From Lysinibacillus fusiformis (lineage in GTDB: Bacteria; Bacillota; Bacilli; Bacillales_A; Planococcaceae), in contig NZ_PYWL01000001.1 in the NCBI RefSeq assembly GCF_003049525.1, positions 62,001 through 126,000 on the forward strand: a stretch of 64,000 nt of DNA, given 5' to 3'. This document shows positions 55,398-64,000 of the stretch, piece by piece. Under the pieces are notes generated by a model. The model had not been told where the DNA came from and made no database searches. It saw only the letters and a list, made by a program, of their open reading frames with translations. Within the stretch, counting starts at the first letter, position 1. Each line of letters opens with the position of its first letter. The position numbers were made by a program, and so were the translations under genes.

Positions 55398-55736
55398 TCT
55401 TTTTCTTCTCCATTTCACAATTGTCATGCATATCATTCCGTAAACTTGAATCTAAATGGACCTCGATTATGCTAGAATTCCCTAATCGTCTACTTGTAAT
55501 GAACGCTTATAACAGATGTTTTTCTTTATTTCATTAACATCTTATCAATTTGTATAGGTACCTGTAAAACTTGCCTATTGTTTCTCAGCGAAATTTACGC
55601 TAAGCTAATGTGCGGACTTATTTCAAGAAGAGTATTTAATGATGGATTTTGGCTATTAAATTCATAGATTTTGTTACTTACAGGATCTTTCTGCTTTAGG
55701 AATGAGATTCATTTATTTATAGAAGGGGTGAAAGGG
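55398..55736. other. Divergent gene-free region between ynbB and the TRIC-like gene
   Basis: 339 nt holding both divergent promoters by position. No convincing hexamer pair or RNA element was identified on either strand. Confidence 0.4.
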
Positions 55737-56342
55737 ATGGCTTGGGAAGTTTTTAGTATTATTGGTACAATTGCCTTTGCTATTTCTGGGGCAATTATTG
55801 CAATGGAAGAGGAATACGATTTATTCGGTGTTTATATACTCGGTATCGTCACTGCTTTTGGTGGAGGGGCTATCCGAAATTTACTTATCGGGCTACCTGT
55901 CACAACATTATGGGGACAGGATATGATGTTTCAAATTGCACTTGCAGCAATTACCATATTTTTCATTTTCCCTCATCATTTGATTCAACACTGGCATCGT
56001 TGGGGCAATTTCACAGATGCAATTGGCTTATCAGCATTTGCTATTCAAGGCGCACTCTACGCTGTAAAGCTGGATATGCCGATTAGTGCTGTCATTGTAG
56101 CTGCGGTCTTAACAGGGTCAGGTGGTGGAATCGTGCGTGACTTATTAGCTAGACGAAAACCACTTGTTCTTCGTGACGAAGTCTATGGTGTTTGGGCTGC
56201 TCTCGCAGGGCTTGTTATTGGATTTGATATTTTTACAGGAGACATTTTCCTTTATATGTTATTTGCGGTAATTACAGCATTACGTATTCTTTCCTATATG
56301 ATGAAATGGCGTTTACCTTTGCGAAGGTTGAATCGGGCATAG
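55737..56342 (+). CDS. TRIC / UPF0126 cation channel family protein
   Basis: Membrane protein of 201 aa with seven predicted segments arranged as two repeats, each with a Gly-rich, Arg-containing motif: AFGGGAIRNLLIG (about 38-50) and GSGGGIVRDLLARR (about 124-137). This is the prokaryotic TRIC channel fold, a homotrimeric potassium-selective channel in family studies. GGGGTGAAAGGG precedes the ATG at 55737; the longer frame has no better signal. It is monocistronic and convergent with cobT. Confidence 0.87.
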   Translation: MAWEVFSIIGTIAFAISGAIIAMEEEYDLFGVYILGIVTAFGGGAIRNLLIGLPVTTLWGQDMMFQIALAAITIFFIFPHHLIQHWHRWGNFTDAIGLSAFAIQGALYAVKLDMPISAVIVAAVLTGSGGGIVRDLLARRKPLVLRDEVYGVWAALAGLVIGFDIFTGDIFLYMLFAVITALRILSYMMKWRLPLRRLNRA

Positions 56343-56360
56343 AGTCTATCATTGATTAAA

Positions 56361-56403
56361 TAAGCGCAATTAGTTCCTTAACTATTTGCGCTTAATTGTT
56401 TTT
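56361..56403 (+). terminator. Bidirectional terminator between TRIC-like gene and cobT
   Basis: AAGCGCAA pairs with TTGCGCTT, with an inner TAGT/ACTA stem; a T-rich stretch follows on the plus strand. Confidence 0.82.
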
Positions 56404-56409
56404 CGGTAA

Positions 56410-57465
56410 CTATTTAGCCAAAAGATTCATTGCTTCTTCCAGTGTCACCATATTTTTCATCATTGAGCAAGCAGCATCTAATAGAGGAAAGGCTAGTGCT
56501 GCACCGGAACCTTCTCCTAGCCGCATATTCATGTTTAGCATGGGTTCCACTCCTAGTAATTCAGCGGCAATTTTAGCCCCTGGCTCCTCCGATGCATGAG
56601 AAGGTATAATAAAGTCCTTGACTTTTGGTTCAATTTGATAAGCAATAAGCGCAGCAATAGTTGAAATAAATCCATCAATCACAACAGGTTTTCGGTAACT
56701 TGCGGCTGCAAGGATGATACCAGCCATAGCCCCAATCTCTAGCCCTCCAACTTTAGCTAGAACATCAATGATATCGTTAGGATTGGGCTTGTTGAGCGTA
56801 ATTGCTTTTTCAATGACCTCTGCTTTATGAGCAATTCCTCCTTGACCAACACCTGCTCCAAACCCTGTTATTTCAATTGGGTCATAGCCAGTCAAAACAG
56901 CTAAAATCGCAGTACTCGGCGTTGTATTACCGATGCCCATCTCTCCTGTTCCAAGTAGATTGGCTCCTTTTATAATTTCATCTGTTGCCACACGAATCCC
57001 CACTTCAATAGATTGAATGGCCTCCTCTCTAGACATAGCAGGGCCTTGTGCCATGTTATCTGTACCATATTTTACTTTATGAACGATTACGCCCGCATTG
57101 AGTGGAAGATCATCCTTTACTCCAACATCTACCGTTACAACCTTCGTATTCGTCACACTTGCAATCGCACAAACACCCGTACCTCCTTTTGGAAAATTTA
57201 ATGTTTGAAATAAAGTAACATCTTGTGGGTTCGTCGTCACACCTTCCTTACAAACTCCATGATCTGCTGCACAGACAATCATCACCTTTTGATCAATCAC
57301 CGGATATAATTGTCCTGTAATCCCAGAAAGTTGCACAGCAATGGATTCTAATTTACCTAGGCTACCTGGCGGCTTACATAGAATATCTATTCGCTTCCTT
57401 GCTTGCTCCCTACTATTTTTATTAGCGCCTTGAATGTTTTGAATTGTGTCATGTAATAATTGCAT
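56410..57465 (-). CDS. cobT: Nicotinate-nucleotide-dimethylbenzimidazole phosphoribosyltransferase
   Basis: Enzyme of 351 aa that activates dimethylbenzimidazole to alpha-ribazole phosphate, the lower ligand of cobalamin. Family motifs: KPPGSLGKLE, CAADHGV, FPKGGTGVCA, GTGEMGIGNTTPS and the C-terminal MRLGEGSGAALA with the catalytic Glu near 318. The ATG at 57463-57465 is 8 nt after AGGAG; one two codons earlier is only 2 nt from it. It is alone, with no other cob genes, behind a B12 riboswitch, which suggests salvage use. Confidence 0.94.
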   Translation of the reverse strand: MQLLHDTIQNIQGANKNSREQARKRIDILCKPPGSLGKLESIAVQLSGITGQLYPVIDQKVMIVCAADHGVCKEGVTTNPQDVTLFQTLNFPKGGTGVCAIASVTNTKVVTVDVGVKDDLPLNAGVIVHKVKYGTDNMAQGPAMSREEAIQSIEVGIRVATDEIIKGANLLGTGEMGIGNTTPSTAILAVLTGYDPIEITGFGAGVGQGGIAHKAEVIEKAITLNKPNPNDIIDVLAKVGGLEIGAMAGIILAAASYRKPVVIDGFISTIAALIAYQIEPKVKDFIIPSHASEEPGAKIAAELLGVEPMLNMNMRLGEGSGAALAFPLLDAACSMMKNMVTLEEAMNLLAK

Positions 57466-57498
57466 TGTCATTTCTCCTCTCGTTCTTCATGAAGACAA

Positions 57499-57546
57499 AA
57501 TAAAAAGCCTGTAGTTTATTGTCATGACAAATAAACTACAGACTTT
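57499..57546 (-). terminator. Riboswitch-controlled terminator before cobT
   Basis: Minus strand: GTCTGTAGTTTAT pairs with ATAAACTACAGGC over a self-paired TGTCATGACA loop, then TTTTTATTTT. It lies between the B12 aptamer and cobT, as an expression platform should. Confidence 0.9.
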
Positions 57547-57574
57547 TCCATCATCTATATCCTCTTAAAGCAAA

Positions 57575-57727
57575 TAGGCAGGTCTCCTGGCTTAAGTTCA
57601 ACATTTCATAGTACCTTCCCAGCAATGAGCTAGTGGTCTTCACTATTAAACTCCCTTTTACAGTGGCGGGTCCGCTAAAGCTTTTCACTTTATTCCCTAT
57701 TCTCCCTTAATGGGCACCTAATGCTTG
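57575..57727 (-). promoter_or_regulatory. Cobalamin (B12) riboswitch
   Basis: Minus strand, in order: AAGCATTAGGTGCC, GGGAGAATAGGGAA, GCGGACCCGCCACTGT and the B12-box GCCAGGAGACCTGCCT (near 57576-57592). All are conserved aptamer parts. High adenosylcobalamin would favour the downstream terminator and shut cobT. Confidence 0.94.
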
Positions 57728-57795
57728 TATTAAACTACTTTTAATCTACGACAGCATATTTCTTCTGTCAATATTTAAATGCGATACTCGTATGC

Positions 57796-58650
57796 CTATT
57801 CTTTTTCTAGCTCGCTTAGCAATGTTGACCCTAATAATAGGACCGCTCCTATTATTTGTAGAAGCGTCATTTTTTCTCCAATAATCATCGTTGAAATGAC
57901 TAATGATGTTAGTGGATCTATCTAGCTAAGTATGGCTATACTTTGCCCTTTCAGCTTTGACATGCCCCAAAAGAACAATAAAAATCCAACCCCTGCATGG
58001 ACAATACCTAATGTCATTAATAATAGGACTGACTTAAAACTGAGTGTCATAACCTGAAACCCTGTTGTCCCAAGTATATAAAAACAAAGGAAAAAAGCTG
58101 CTAAAGATAGTTGAATAATTGTACTTTCCGGTTCTTTTAAGCCACATATACATTTATTTGTAAATGTTAGAGCTGTATAAAAGCATGCGGCGATAAGACC
58201 GTAGACAATGCCAATAAAATGTTTACTGTCTCCAGTGCCTTGACTTTGGACAATCAAAAATAGGCCAAAAATGGCCACACAGACATACAGTATTTTTCTG
58301 CTAACTAGCTTCTCTTTTAAGACTATTGGAGATAAACAGATTACTAGTACTGGTGCAAAATAATAGCTGAGTGCAGCATTAGCAATTGTTGTTTCTTTAT
58401 AAGCCTGAAATAAGAAAATCCAATTCCCACATAAGGCAACACTAGAAAGTATTAATCTCCACTTATTTTTGAGAATACTTCTTTTCGTTAAACTTTCCTT
58501 TATATAAATAAAAATCACTATCAAAAAACAAGCACCAATCAAACTCATCCAAAAAGCGATTTCACTTGAAAACAAAGGGATATACTTGGCAAAAACACCA
58601 ACTGCGCCAAAAATAATCATGGATAATACAAACGCTAATTTTCCGCTCAT
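57796..58650 (-). pseudogene. EamA (DMT) transporter with an in-frame stop
   Basis: Drug/metabolite transporter of the EamA family, normally about 284 aa with ten membrane segments. The frame opens at MSGKLAFVLSMIIFGAVGVF and is intact for 242 codons. A TAG at 57922-57924 stands where SIAILS should continue as Y-IDPLTSLVISTMIIGEK. Translation of the same frame past it gives a normal final part, QIIGAVLLLGSTLLSE, to the natural stop at 57796-57798. A single TAT or TAC to TAG change explains it. A product lacking the last two segments seems unlikely to work. Confidence 0.87.
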
Positions 58651-58685
58651 TACAATTCCTACTTTCTACGTATAAGCATTAACCT

Positions 58686-58754
58686 ACACAGTAGAATCTA
58701 TTGAAAATGAGCAAACTGTTATTGTATGCCTTGACAGTAGATTCTACTGTCAAG
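58686..58754. promoter_or_regulatory. Palindromic operator pair
   Basis: CTTGACAGTAG (58730-58740) and CTACTGTCAAG (58744-58754) form a perfect 11-bp inverted repeat around ATT. A second, imperfect copy (ACAGTAGAATCTATTG) lies at 58688-58703. They sit between the divergent EamA pseudogene and the 131-aa gene, so they look like operator sites for an unidentified regulator. Confidence 0.6.
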
Positions 58755-58920
58755 ACATTGTTGGGGGTGCTATTGAACGAAACATACAAAATCCCTCCTT
58801 CACCGATATAATTGTAACATATTTCTGAAAATTATAGAGTACGATTTATAGATAAAGGGAAAAGGAATCGCTAATTACTTCATAGGTATGGATAAAATTT
58901 TCTTTTAAGGAGGAGTTAGA

Positions 58921-59316
58921 ATGAATGCAAGAGAATTAAGAAACGCTATTGCAGAGACTTGTGAAAATTATGATAGTCATTACGCTCAGTTAGTGAAACC
59001 GATTAATCAGTTATTAATGAATGTTGATGCTTCCATCAGTGAAGAAACAGCGTATGTCATTATGGAAAATTTGAAATTATTTTATAATGGAGATAAATAC
59101 ATGGCGGAATGTCATTTCGATGAGAGTGAAAATTTCTTAAAGGATGGCATTGAGCTTTTACAAAAGGGAGATCTTGCGAATGGCGCTTTACAAATATACG
59201 GTGCTGGTTTAAATTTTGCCAGCTATGCTTCAAAGGTTCGCGGGCAAAAAAATGTGAACCCGTACAAGAACTTTGAAAAAAACTTTAGCCTTATCATGGA
59301 CTCACTCCAAAAATAA
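58921..59316 (+). CDS. Hypothetical helical protein (131 aa)
   Basis: Not recognised. Cytosolic, acidic, largely helical protein of 131 aa with no signal peptide or membrane segment. Features: an N-terminal ARELRNAIAETCENYDSHYA stretch, central MAECHFDESENFLKDGIELL, and a basic stretch SKVRGQKNVNPYKNFEKNF. Helix-loop periodicity resembles TPR- or HEPN-like folds, but no catalytic motif is present. AAGGAGG lies 6-7 nt before the ATG, and a strong terminator follows, so it is a genuine single-gene unit. Confidence 0.75.
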   Translation: MNARELRNAIAETCENYDSHYAQLVKPINQLLMNVDASISEETAYVIMENLKLFYNGDKYMAECHFDESENFLKDGIELLQKGDLANGALQIYGAGLNFASYASKVRGQKNVNPYKNFEKNFSLIMDSLQK

Positions 59317-59320
59317 ACAT

Positions 59321-59358
59321 ATGAAAAAAGAAAGAGTATACACTCTTTCTTTTTTCAT
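59321..59358 (+). terminator. Bidirectional terminator after the 131-aa gene
   Basis: An almost perfect palindrome built on GAAAGAGT and ACTCTTTC with A- and T-runs outside, serving also the converging rhodanese gene. Confidence 0.92.
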
Positions 59359-59365
59359 TATGTCA

Positions 59366-59668
59366 TTATTTAAATTCTAATTCACCATCGTAAGCTAACA
59401 TGCCGCCTTCTAGGTTTGTCACATCAAATCCTTGTGCCTCTAAATAAGAACAAGCATTAGCTGAACGACCACCAGCCTTACAAACGATAATATATGGCTT
59501 AGTTTCATCTAATTCCTCTAGACGTTCTGGGATTGTCCCAAGAGCAATATGCTGAGCACCAGGAATCATGCCATGTGCAACTTCATCCTCTTCACGTACA
59601 TCAATAATATATAGGTCTTCATTTGCATCTAATAGTTCTAATAATTGTGTTGTTTCCATTGATTTCAT
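59366..59668 (-). CDS. Rhodanese-domain protein
   Basis: Single-domain rhodanese of 100 aa. The active Cys (near 63) lies in the loop VCKAGGRSANA, of type CKAGGR. Other family motifs: YIIDVREEDEVAHGMIPGAQ, with HIALG after it. Such proteins carry sulfane sulfur or detoxify it. The ATG at 59666-59668 is 9 nt after GGAGG; the frame reaches far upstream without reason. It follows hfq by about 100 nt, with a terminator between them. Confidence 0.9.
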   Translation of the reverse strand: MKSMETTQLLELLDANEDLYIIDVREEDEVAHGMIPGAQHIALGTIPERLEELDETKPYIIVCKAGGRSANACSYLEAQGFDVTNLEGGMLAYDGELEFK

Positions 59669-59716
59669 CAAACTCGTCCTCCAAATATCTATTTCCTCTA
59701 TCATTATAGCCTGTAG

Positions 59717-59753
59717 CAAAAAAAACAGCCAGTGTGGAGAACACACTAACTGT
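59717..59753 (-). terminator. Terminator after hfq
   Basis: Minus strand: ACAGTTAGTGTG pairs with CACACTGGCTGT (two mismatched positions), then eight T. Confidence 0.9.
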
Positions 59754-59765
59754 TTAACAATTTTT

Positions 59766-59996
59766 TTAAGCTTCTGTCTCTAAAAATTCTATTTGTTTAG
59801 CTGGAACGAATGTAGAAATGGCGTGCTTGTAAATTAGGTGCTGCTTATTTTCAGCATCCAATAATAAAACTGTAAAATTATCATATGATTTCACAGTCCC
59901 TTTTAACTGAAATCCGTTTAATAGAAATACAGTTACAAAAACACTGTTTTTACGTAGTTGGTTCAAGAACGTATCTTGCAAGTTGATTGATTTCAT
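59766..59996 (-). CDS. hfq: RNA chaperone Hfq
   Basis: Sm-like hexameric protein of 76 aa that binds small RNAs and mRNAs. The Sm1 motif is [21 protein letters not shown] and the Sm2 motif [12 protein letters not shown], both clear (Sm1 shown here as [11 protein letters not shown]). GGGAGG lies 7 nt before the ATG at 59994-59996. It comes after miaA, the usual order in Bacillales, about 100 nt apart. Confidence 0.96.
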   Translation of the reverse strand: MKSINLQDTFLNQLRKNSVFVTVFLLNGFQLKGTVKSYDNFTVLLLDAENKQHLIYKHAISTFVPAKQIEFLETEA

Positions 59997-60093
59997 CAAA
60001 TAGCCTCCCTACTAACTTTCTACCTCTTCATTCCTATAGTAGCACGTTCTACCAATTTATCAATTAGTAATTTTTAGAAATTTTTCTTTAATT

Positions 60094-60996
60094 TTATAAT
60101 TGCTCATCTGTCATCACAAAATGGACATCCATTTTATTGCGGAAATAAGTAAGTTGCCTTTTCGCATAGCGGCGAGAGTTTTGTTTTAAGCTGTCAAGAG
60201 CGCCTTCTAGCGAACATTTACCATCTAAATAATCATATAATTCCTTATAACCAATGGCTTGTATAGACTGCACACCTCGGATATTTTGTTGCCATAGCCC
60301 ACTGACCTCTTCTAAAAGCCCATTCTCCATCATCAAATCGACACGGCGGTTAATACGGTCATAAAGCACGTCTCGTGACATATTTTGACCTAGACCTAAG
60401 ATCAAGTGATTATAGAGAGGCACTTCACCTCGATTTTGAGCTTCAGCTGCCTTCGATACACCGCTTAATTCTAGCATCTCTAATGCGCGAATGACACGAC
60501 GTGTATTATTTGGATGAATGGCCTCTGCAGTTTGAGGGTCTAGTTGTTTTAATTTACCGTGCATGGCCTCAGGACCAAGCTTCGCTAATTCATCATAATA
60601 GGCTTGACGTGCTGCCTCATCCACTTTTTCATCAGTAAATTGAAAATCAAACAGAACAGCTTGTACATATAAGCCTGAGCCACCTACTATAATCGGTAGC
60701 TTATGACGAGCTTGTATGTCAGCAATTTTCGCTCTGACTAGCTTTTGATAATCGGCCACTGAAAATGATTCTGTCGGCTCCAGAAAACTTAATAAATGAT
60801 GAGGGACTCCCTCCATCTCTTCTTCCGTAATTTTCGCCGTACCTATATCTAACCCTTTATAAACTTGCATGGAATCACCGTTAATGATCTCTCCATTATA
60901 CTTTTTGGCAAGTTCAATACTTAATGCTGTTTTTCCAGAAGCAGTTGGTCCCACTATTGCTACAACCTCTGCCTGCTGTAATTTATTTTCTATCAT
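60094..60996 (-). CDS. miaA: tRNA dimethylallyltransferase MiaA
   Basis: Isopentenyl transferase of 300 aa that adds dimethylallyl to A37 of tRNAs reading UNN codons. The P-loop GPTASGKT (16-23), [31 protein letters not shown] and [14 protein letters not shown] motifs are all present. It overlaps the upstream hydrolase gene by 14 nt. GGTGG lies 10 nt before the ATG. Confidence 0.96.
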   Translation of the reverse strand: MIENKLQQAEVVAIVGPTASGKTALSIELAKKYNGEIINGDSMQVYKGLDIGTAKITEEEMEGVPHHLLSFLEPTESFSVADYQKLVRAKIADIQARHKLPIIVGGSGLYVQAVLFDFQFTDEKVDEAARQAYYDELAKLGPEAMHGKLKQLDPQTAEAIHPNNTRRVIRALEMLELSGVSKAAEAQNRGEVPLYNHLILGLGQNMSRDVLYDRINRRVDLMMENGLLEEVSGLWQQNIRGVQSIQAIGYKELYDYLDGKCSLEGALDSLKQNSRRYAKRQLTYFRNKMDVHFVMTDEQL

Positions 60997-61900
60997 ATTT
61001 TTCTAACCACCGTAATAATAGTTGAAAGACTGCTTCTTGATTGTCTTCATTTAAAATTTCATGTCTCTTATCTTCAAATAAATAAACAGTGACATCCTCC
61101 ACACCAGCAGTTGCTAATTGTTCTGCCACTGCGTACACGCCTAGTCCCTGTTCACCGACTGGATCTTGACTGCCACTTATCAAAAGTATTGGAAGATCCT
61201 TTCTTACTTTGGCAATCTCCTTTTTGCGATTCAATATTGAAAAGCCTGTAGTCAAATCTACAAAAAATTGATTGGTTGGAATAAAGCCACAATATGGATC
61301 ATCTATATACTTTTGAACTTCTCCCTGTACGGAGCATAGCCAATCATAGGCAGTCTTCGGATTTGGAAACTGCTTATTAAAACTACCAAAACTTAATTGA
61401 TTGAGGAGCCTGCTTTCTGTCTCTTTACCAAGACCTTTTGCTAAAGCCTTGGATACAATATTACCAATTGCATGTAAAGCTGTAACATTGCCAGTTCCAC
61501 AGAGCACAACATTGTCTACCTGTCCCCCATACCGTTGGATATAGCGTCTCGTAATGAATGAGCCCATACTATGACCAAAAATAATGAGCGGTTTGTCAGC
61601 AACCTGTGCATGTAATTGAGTAATGACTTCATGTGCATCTTCTACAACACGTTCAAAGCCGTTATTTTCAGCAAAAAATCCTAAAGTTCCATTATAAGCA
61701 GCTGTTTCACCATGTCCACGATGATCGTGCATCGTCACTACATAGCCGGCATTTTGAAGCGTGTGAGCAAATGTTAAATAACGACCACTATGCTCTGCCA
61801 TGCCGTGTAAAATATGGATATGTCCAATACATGTCCTTTTAGATTCTAGTGTTCGTGTGAATACAAAATGTCCATCCGACATTTGAATATAACGCTCCAT
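60983..61900 (-). CDS. Alpha/beta hydrolase (monoacylglycerol lipase-like)
   Basis: Serine hydrolase of 305 aa. The nucleophile is Ser111 in FGHSMGSFI; the acid is in [13 protein letters not shown] and the His in [10 protein letters not shown]. The oxyanion region [13 protein letters not shown] and DHRGHGET are typical of lysophospholipase/monoglyceride lipase relatives, which would free glycerol or glycerophosphate. That fits the neighbour glpD three nt away, but the substrate is an inference. It overlaps miaA by 14 nt. Confidence 0.87.
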   Translation of the reverse strand: MERYIQMSDGHFVFTRTLESKRTCIGHIHILHGMAEHSGRYLTFAHTLQNAGYVVTMHDHRGHGETAAYNGTLGFFAENNGFERVVEDAHEVITQLHAQVADKPLIIFGHSMGSFITRRYIQRYGGQVDNVVLCGTGNVTALHAIGNIVSKALAKGLGKETESRLLNQLSFGSFNKQFPNPKTAYDWLCSVQGEVQKYIDDPYCGFIPTNQFFVDLTTGFSILNRKKEIAKVRKDLPILLISGSQDPVGEQGLGVYAVAEQLATAGVEDVTVYLFEDKRHEILNEDNQEAVFQLLLRWLEKYDRK

Positions 61901-61903
61901 CGC

Positions 61904-63550
61904 TTATTCCCCTTCTTTCACGAAAATAGTGGCATCCATGATGGCTTGATCTAATTCAGCCATATAAGCATTTCGTTGTTCCTCCGTATAATTCAAGTGT
62001 TGTTGCATCACTTGAAGCACTTGTTGCTTATAGAGCTTGACTGCTTCAATGTCAAAATATAGCATGCCAGTACGACGAATAAAGAAGTCACTTGGAGTAT
62101 AGACCATTTCAGCTTCTAAGCCATATAATAGCATCGCATGTAAAGTAAGTGGCATTGTACTACCATGCTCATGTAAGTATTTTACACGATCAAATAAAGC
62201 ATCCACATTCGTGCCATATTTTTGGACAAGTTGCTTGGCTTCATCATAATTTAAACCATACTGAACACCCTCTCGAGCTTTATAGGCAATATAATCTGGG
62301 AAATTGATGGCGTTAATACCCTTTGCTCCTGACAATGATAATTCTCGAGTGATGGATGCACTCGCATGCTTATAACGACGGGTTTTTACGATTTTATCTA
62401 CAATCGATTCTGCCATTTGGCGGTAGCCTGTTAGCTTGCCACCTGCTATCGTCATTAAACCACTCGGAGCCGTCCAAATTTCATCTTTCCTTGAAATTTC
62501 TGAAGGATTCTTTCCTTTTTCATAAATTAATGGACGAACGCCTGCCCACGATGATTCAATTGTAGCTCTTGTAATATTGGCGGTAGGGAAAACTTTCTTT
62601 GCCGCCTCAACTAAATAGTCCACATCTTGCTGTGTTGCAACAGGATGTACTGGATTGCCCTCAAAGACAGTATCCGTTGTACCTACATAGGTTTTACCAT
62701 CACGCGGGATTGCAAATGCCATACGTCCATCAGCAATATCGAAATAAACTGCTTGCTTTAATGGAAAATCTTTTTGATTCAGGACAATATGAACACCCTT
62801 CGTCAATCTTAATTGCTTATTATCAGCTACTTTATCCCTTTGTCGTACATCATCCACCCAAGGACCTGTAGCATTGACAATTTGAGCAGCATGTACATTC
62901 AACATGCGTCCTGTTAAATGATCTTCTACTTTAATTCCAACAAGCTTTTTCTTGTCGTAGATGAACTCCTTCATCTCCGCATAATTAAGACAAAGTGCCC
63001 CATATTCAACAGCTTTTTTTAATACTTCAATTGTAAGACGTGCATCATCTGTACGATATTCAACATAATAGCCTCCACCCACAAGTCCTTCTTGATTGAG
63101 TAAAGGTTCTAATGCTAATGTTTCTTGCACATTTAGCATCGTTCTACGTTCCTGTTTTTTGACACCTGCTAAACGGTCATAAACTCTTAAGGCTAGAGAT
63201 GTTGTCATTGGGCTAAGGGAACCCTTTTTATATAAAGGCAAAAGCATTTTTTCTGGTGTTGTCACATGAACAGCATTGTCATAGACGATTTCACGTTCAC
63301 GTCCCACCTCTGCTACAACTCCTACATCAAATTGCTTTAAATATCGTAGTCCACCATGGATGAGTTTAGTCGATCGACTCGATGTTCCAGCAGAGAAATC
63401 CTGCATGTCGATACATGCGACGGACAATCCCCTTGAGGCAGCATCCAAGGCAATACCTGCACCCGTAATGCCTCCACCAATGACTAAAACGTCAAAACTA
63501 TAGTGCTCTAAATAATATAAAATTTTTGGACGATGCTCATATGAAAACAT
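61904..63550 (-). CDS. glpD: Aerobic glycerol-3-phosphate dehydrogenase
   Basis: FAD enzyme of 548 aa at the inner membrane face; oxidises glycerol 3-phosphate to DHAP and passes electrons to quinone. The dinucleotide motif VIGGGITGAGIALDAASRG is near residues 23-41. SSRSTKLIHGGLRYLKQ and IVNATGPWVDDV are family motifs, as is the C-terminal helical domain. The ATG at 63548-63550 is 8 nt after GGGGG; the frame extends five codons to a TTG. It follows glpK by 18 nt. Confidence 0.95.
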   Translation of the reverse strand: MFSYEHRPKILYYLEHYSFDVLVIGGGITGAGIALDAASRGLSVACIDMQDFSAGTSSRSTKLIHGGLRYLKQFDVGVVAEVGREREIVYDNAVHVTTPEKMLLPLYKKGSLSPMTTSLALRVYDRLAGVKKQERRTMLNVQETLALEPLLNQEGLVGGGYYVEYRTDDARLTIEVLKKAVEYGALCLNYAEMKEFIYDKKKLVGIKVEDHLTGRMLNVHAAQIVNATGPWVDDVRQRDKVADNKQLRLTKGVHIVLNQKDFPLKQAVYFDIADGRMAFAIPRDGKTYVGTTDTVFEGNPVHPVATQQDVDYLVEAAKKVFPTANITRATIESSWAGVRPLIYEKGKNPSEISRKDEIWTAPSGLMTIAGGKLTGYRQMAESIVDKIVKTRRYKHASASITRELSLSGAKGINAINFPDYIAYKAREGVQYGLNYDEAKQLVQKYGTNVDALFDRVKYLHEHGSTMPLTLHAMLLYGLEAEMVYTPSDFFIRRTGMLYFDIEAVKLYKQQVLQVMQQHLNYTEEQRNAYMAELDQAIMDATIFVKEGE

Positions 63551-63568
63551 ACCTTTTTCCCCCAATAG

Positions 63569-64000
63569 CTAAGATTTAAAAATTCGTGTTGCCTCTACAG
63601 CTCTTTGCCAGCCAGCATAAAGAGCTGTCGCTTGGTCTTTTTCCATTTTTGGCTGGTAGGTTTGACCATTTACCCACAGTGCTGATAAAACCTCTTGATT
63701 TGGCCAAAAATTTGTAGCAAGTCCTGCTAAATAAGCTGCACCTAGTGCTGTTGATTCATTGAGTTTTGCCAGTTCTACATGCAACTGTGAAACATCACTT
63801 TGGAATTGCATTAATAACTCATTTTTTACAGCACCACCATCTACACGGAGTACTTCAATAGGTGCACCGGCTGCTTCCTCCATCGCATCGAGTACATCCT
63901 TCGTTTGATAGGCTAATGATTCAAGTGTCGCACGGATGAAATGTTCTTTAGACGTGCCACGCGTTAAACCAAAAATGGCACCACGAGCATCTGTATCCCA
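63569..64000 (-). CDS. glpK: Glycerol kinase, C-terminal part (cut by window edge)
   Basis: The last 143 codons of glycerol kinase, which phosphorylates glycerol with ATP. The reading frame is open to the window edge, beginning WDTDARGAIFGLTRGTSKEH. It continues through IRATLESLAYQTKDVLDAM, EVLRVDGGAVKNELLMQFQS (adenine-site motif VDGG) and ESTALGAAYLAGLA. The N-terminal half and the promoter lie outside. glpK-glpD is the standard order; glpF and glpP would be expected beyond the edge. Confidence 0.94.
   Translation of the reverse strand, partial: WDTDARGAIFGLTRGTSKEHFIRATLESLAYQTKDVLDAMEEAAGAPIEVLRVDGGAVKNELLMQFQSDVSQLHVELAKLNESTALGAAYLAGLATNFWPNQEVLSALWVNGQTYQPKMEKDQATALYAGWQRAVEATRIFKS

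Overview
The window is 64 kb of chromosome from a low-GC, endospore-forming member of the Bacillales. Gene content, gene order and protein style fit Lysinibacillus or a close relative; this is inferred from the sequence, not searched. Evidence for a spore former: spoIIAA-spoIIAB-sigF with a sigma-H-like promoter, spoVAF, a CotD-like coat protein, SirA and a DacB-like carboxypeptidase. No rRNA, tRNA, CRISPR array or intact mobile element was seen. Most genes lie on the minus strand.

The window joins two blocks that sit far apart in the Bacillus subtilis gene order as I remember it. Block 1 (about 0.08-26.4 kb) holds resE-resD, resC-resB-resA, rluB, a dacB-like gene, scpB-scpA, ypuF, ribT, lysA, spoVAF, sigF-spoIIAB-spoIIAA, pdp, deoB, xerD, fur, a SpoIIM-like membrane protein, nudF, a yqkF-like reductase, a VanZ-like gene, yqkE, a thiolase and a yqkD-like hydrolase. 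Against B. subtilis it lacks spmA/spmB, the ribDEAH genes and spoVAA-AE. Block 2 (about 28-61 kb) holds yneF, sirA, tkt, ynzC, yneB, yneA, lexA, glnA, glnR, ynbB, hfq and miaA. Several insertions interrupt it: the liaIH-liaFSR envelope-stress operon, acetyltransferases, a broken second peptide deformylase, puuD, comC, a DUF2339 protein, an orphan holin, an acyltransferase, a CPBP protease, a YjiH-type transporter, a Fur-boxed siderophore uptake operon, a B12-riboswitch cobT, and an EamA transporter killed by one stop codon. glpD and a window-truncated glpK close the window.

At the junction of the blocks (26.4-28.0 kb) lie luxS and a scar. The scar is a cyclic di-AMP (ydaO/yuaA-type) riboswitch cut off just after its last conserved CCGACA and fused directly to the middle of a decayed M20-family amidohydrolase pseudogene. 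This is the most unusual structure in the window.

Regulation can be read from sequence at several points: four LexA boxes between lexA and yneA; a GlnR/TnrA box inside a 31-nt palindrome just upstream of a strong glnRA promoter; a Fur box on the siderophore operon; a B12 riboswitch with a terminator before cobT; a sigma-H-like promoter with an almost absent leader before spoIIAA; paired hairpins between liaH and liaF; and an unassigned palindromic operator beside the dead EamA transporter. Intrinsic terminators mark most operon ends. Starts were chosen by Shine-Dalgarno spacing and, where I know the family, by its usual length.
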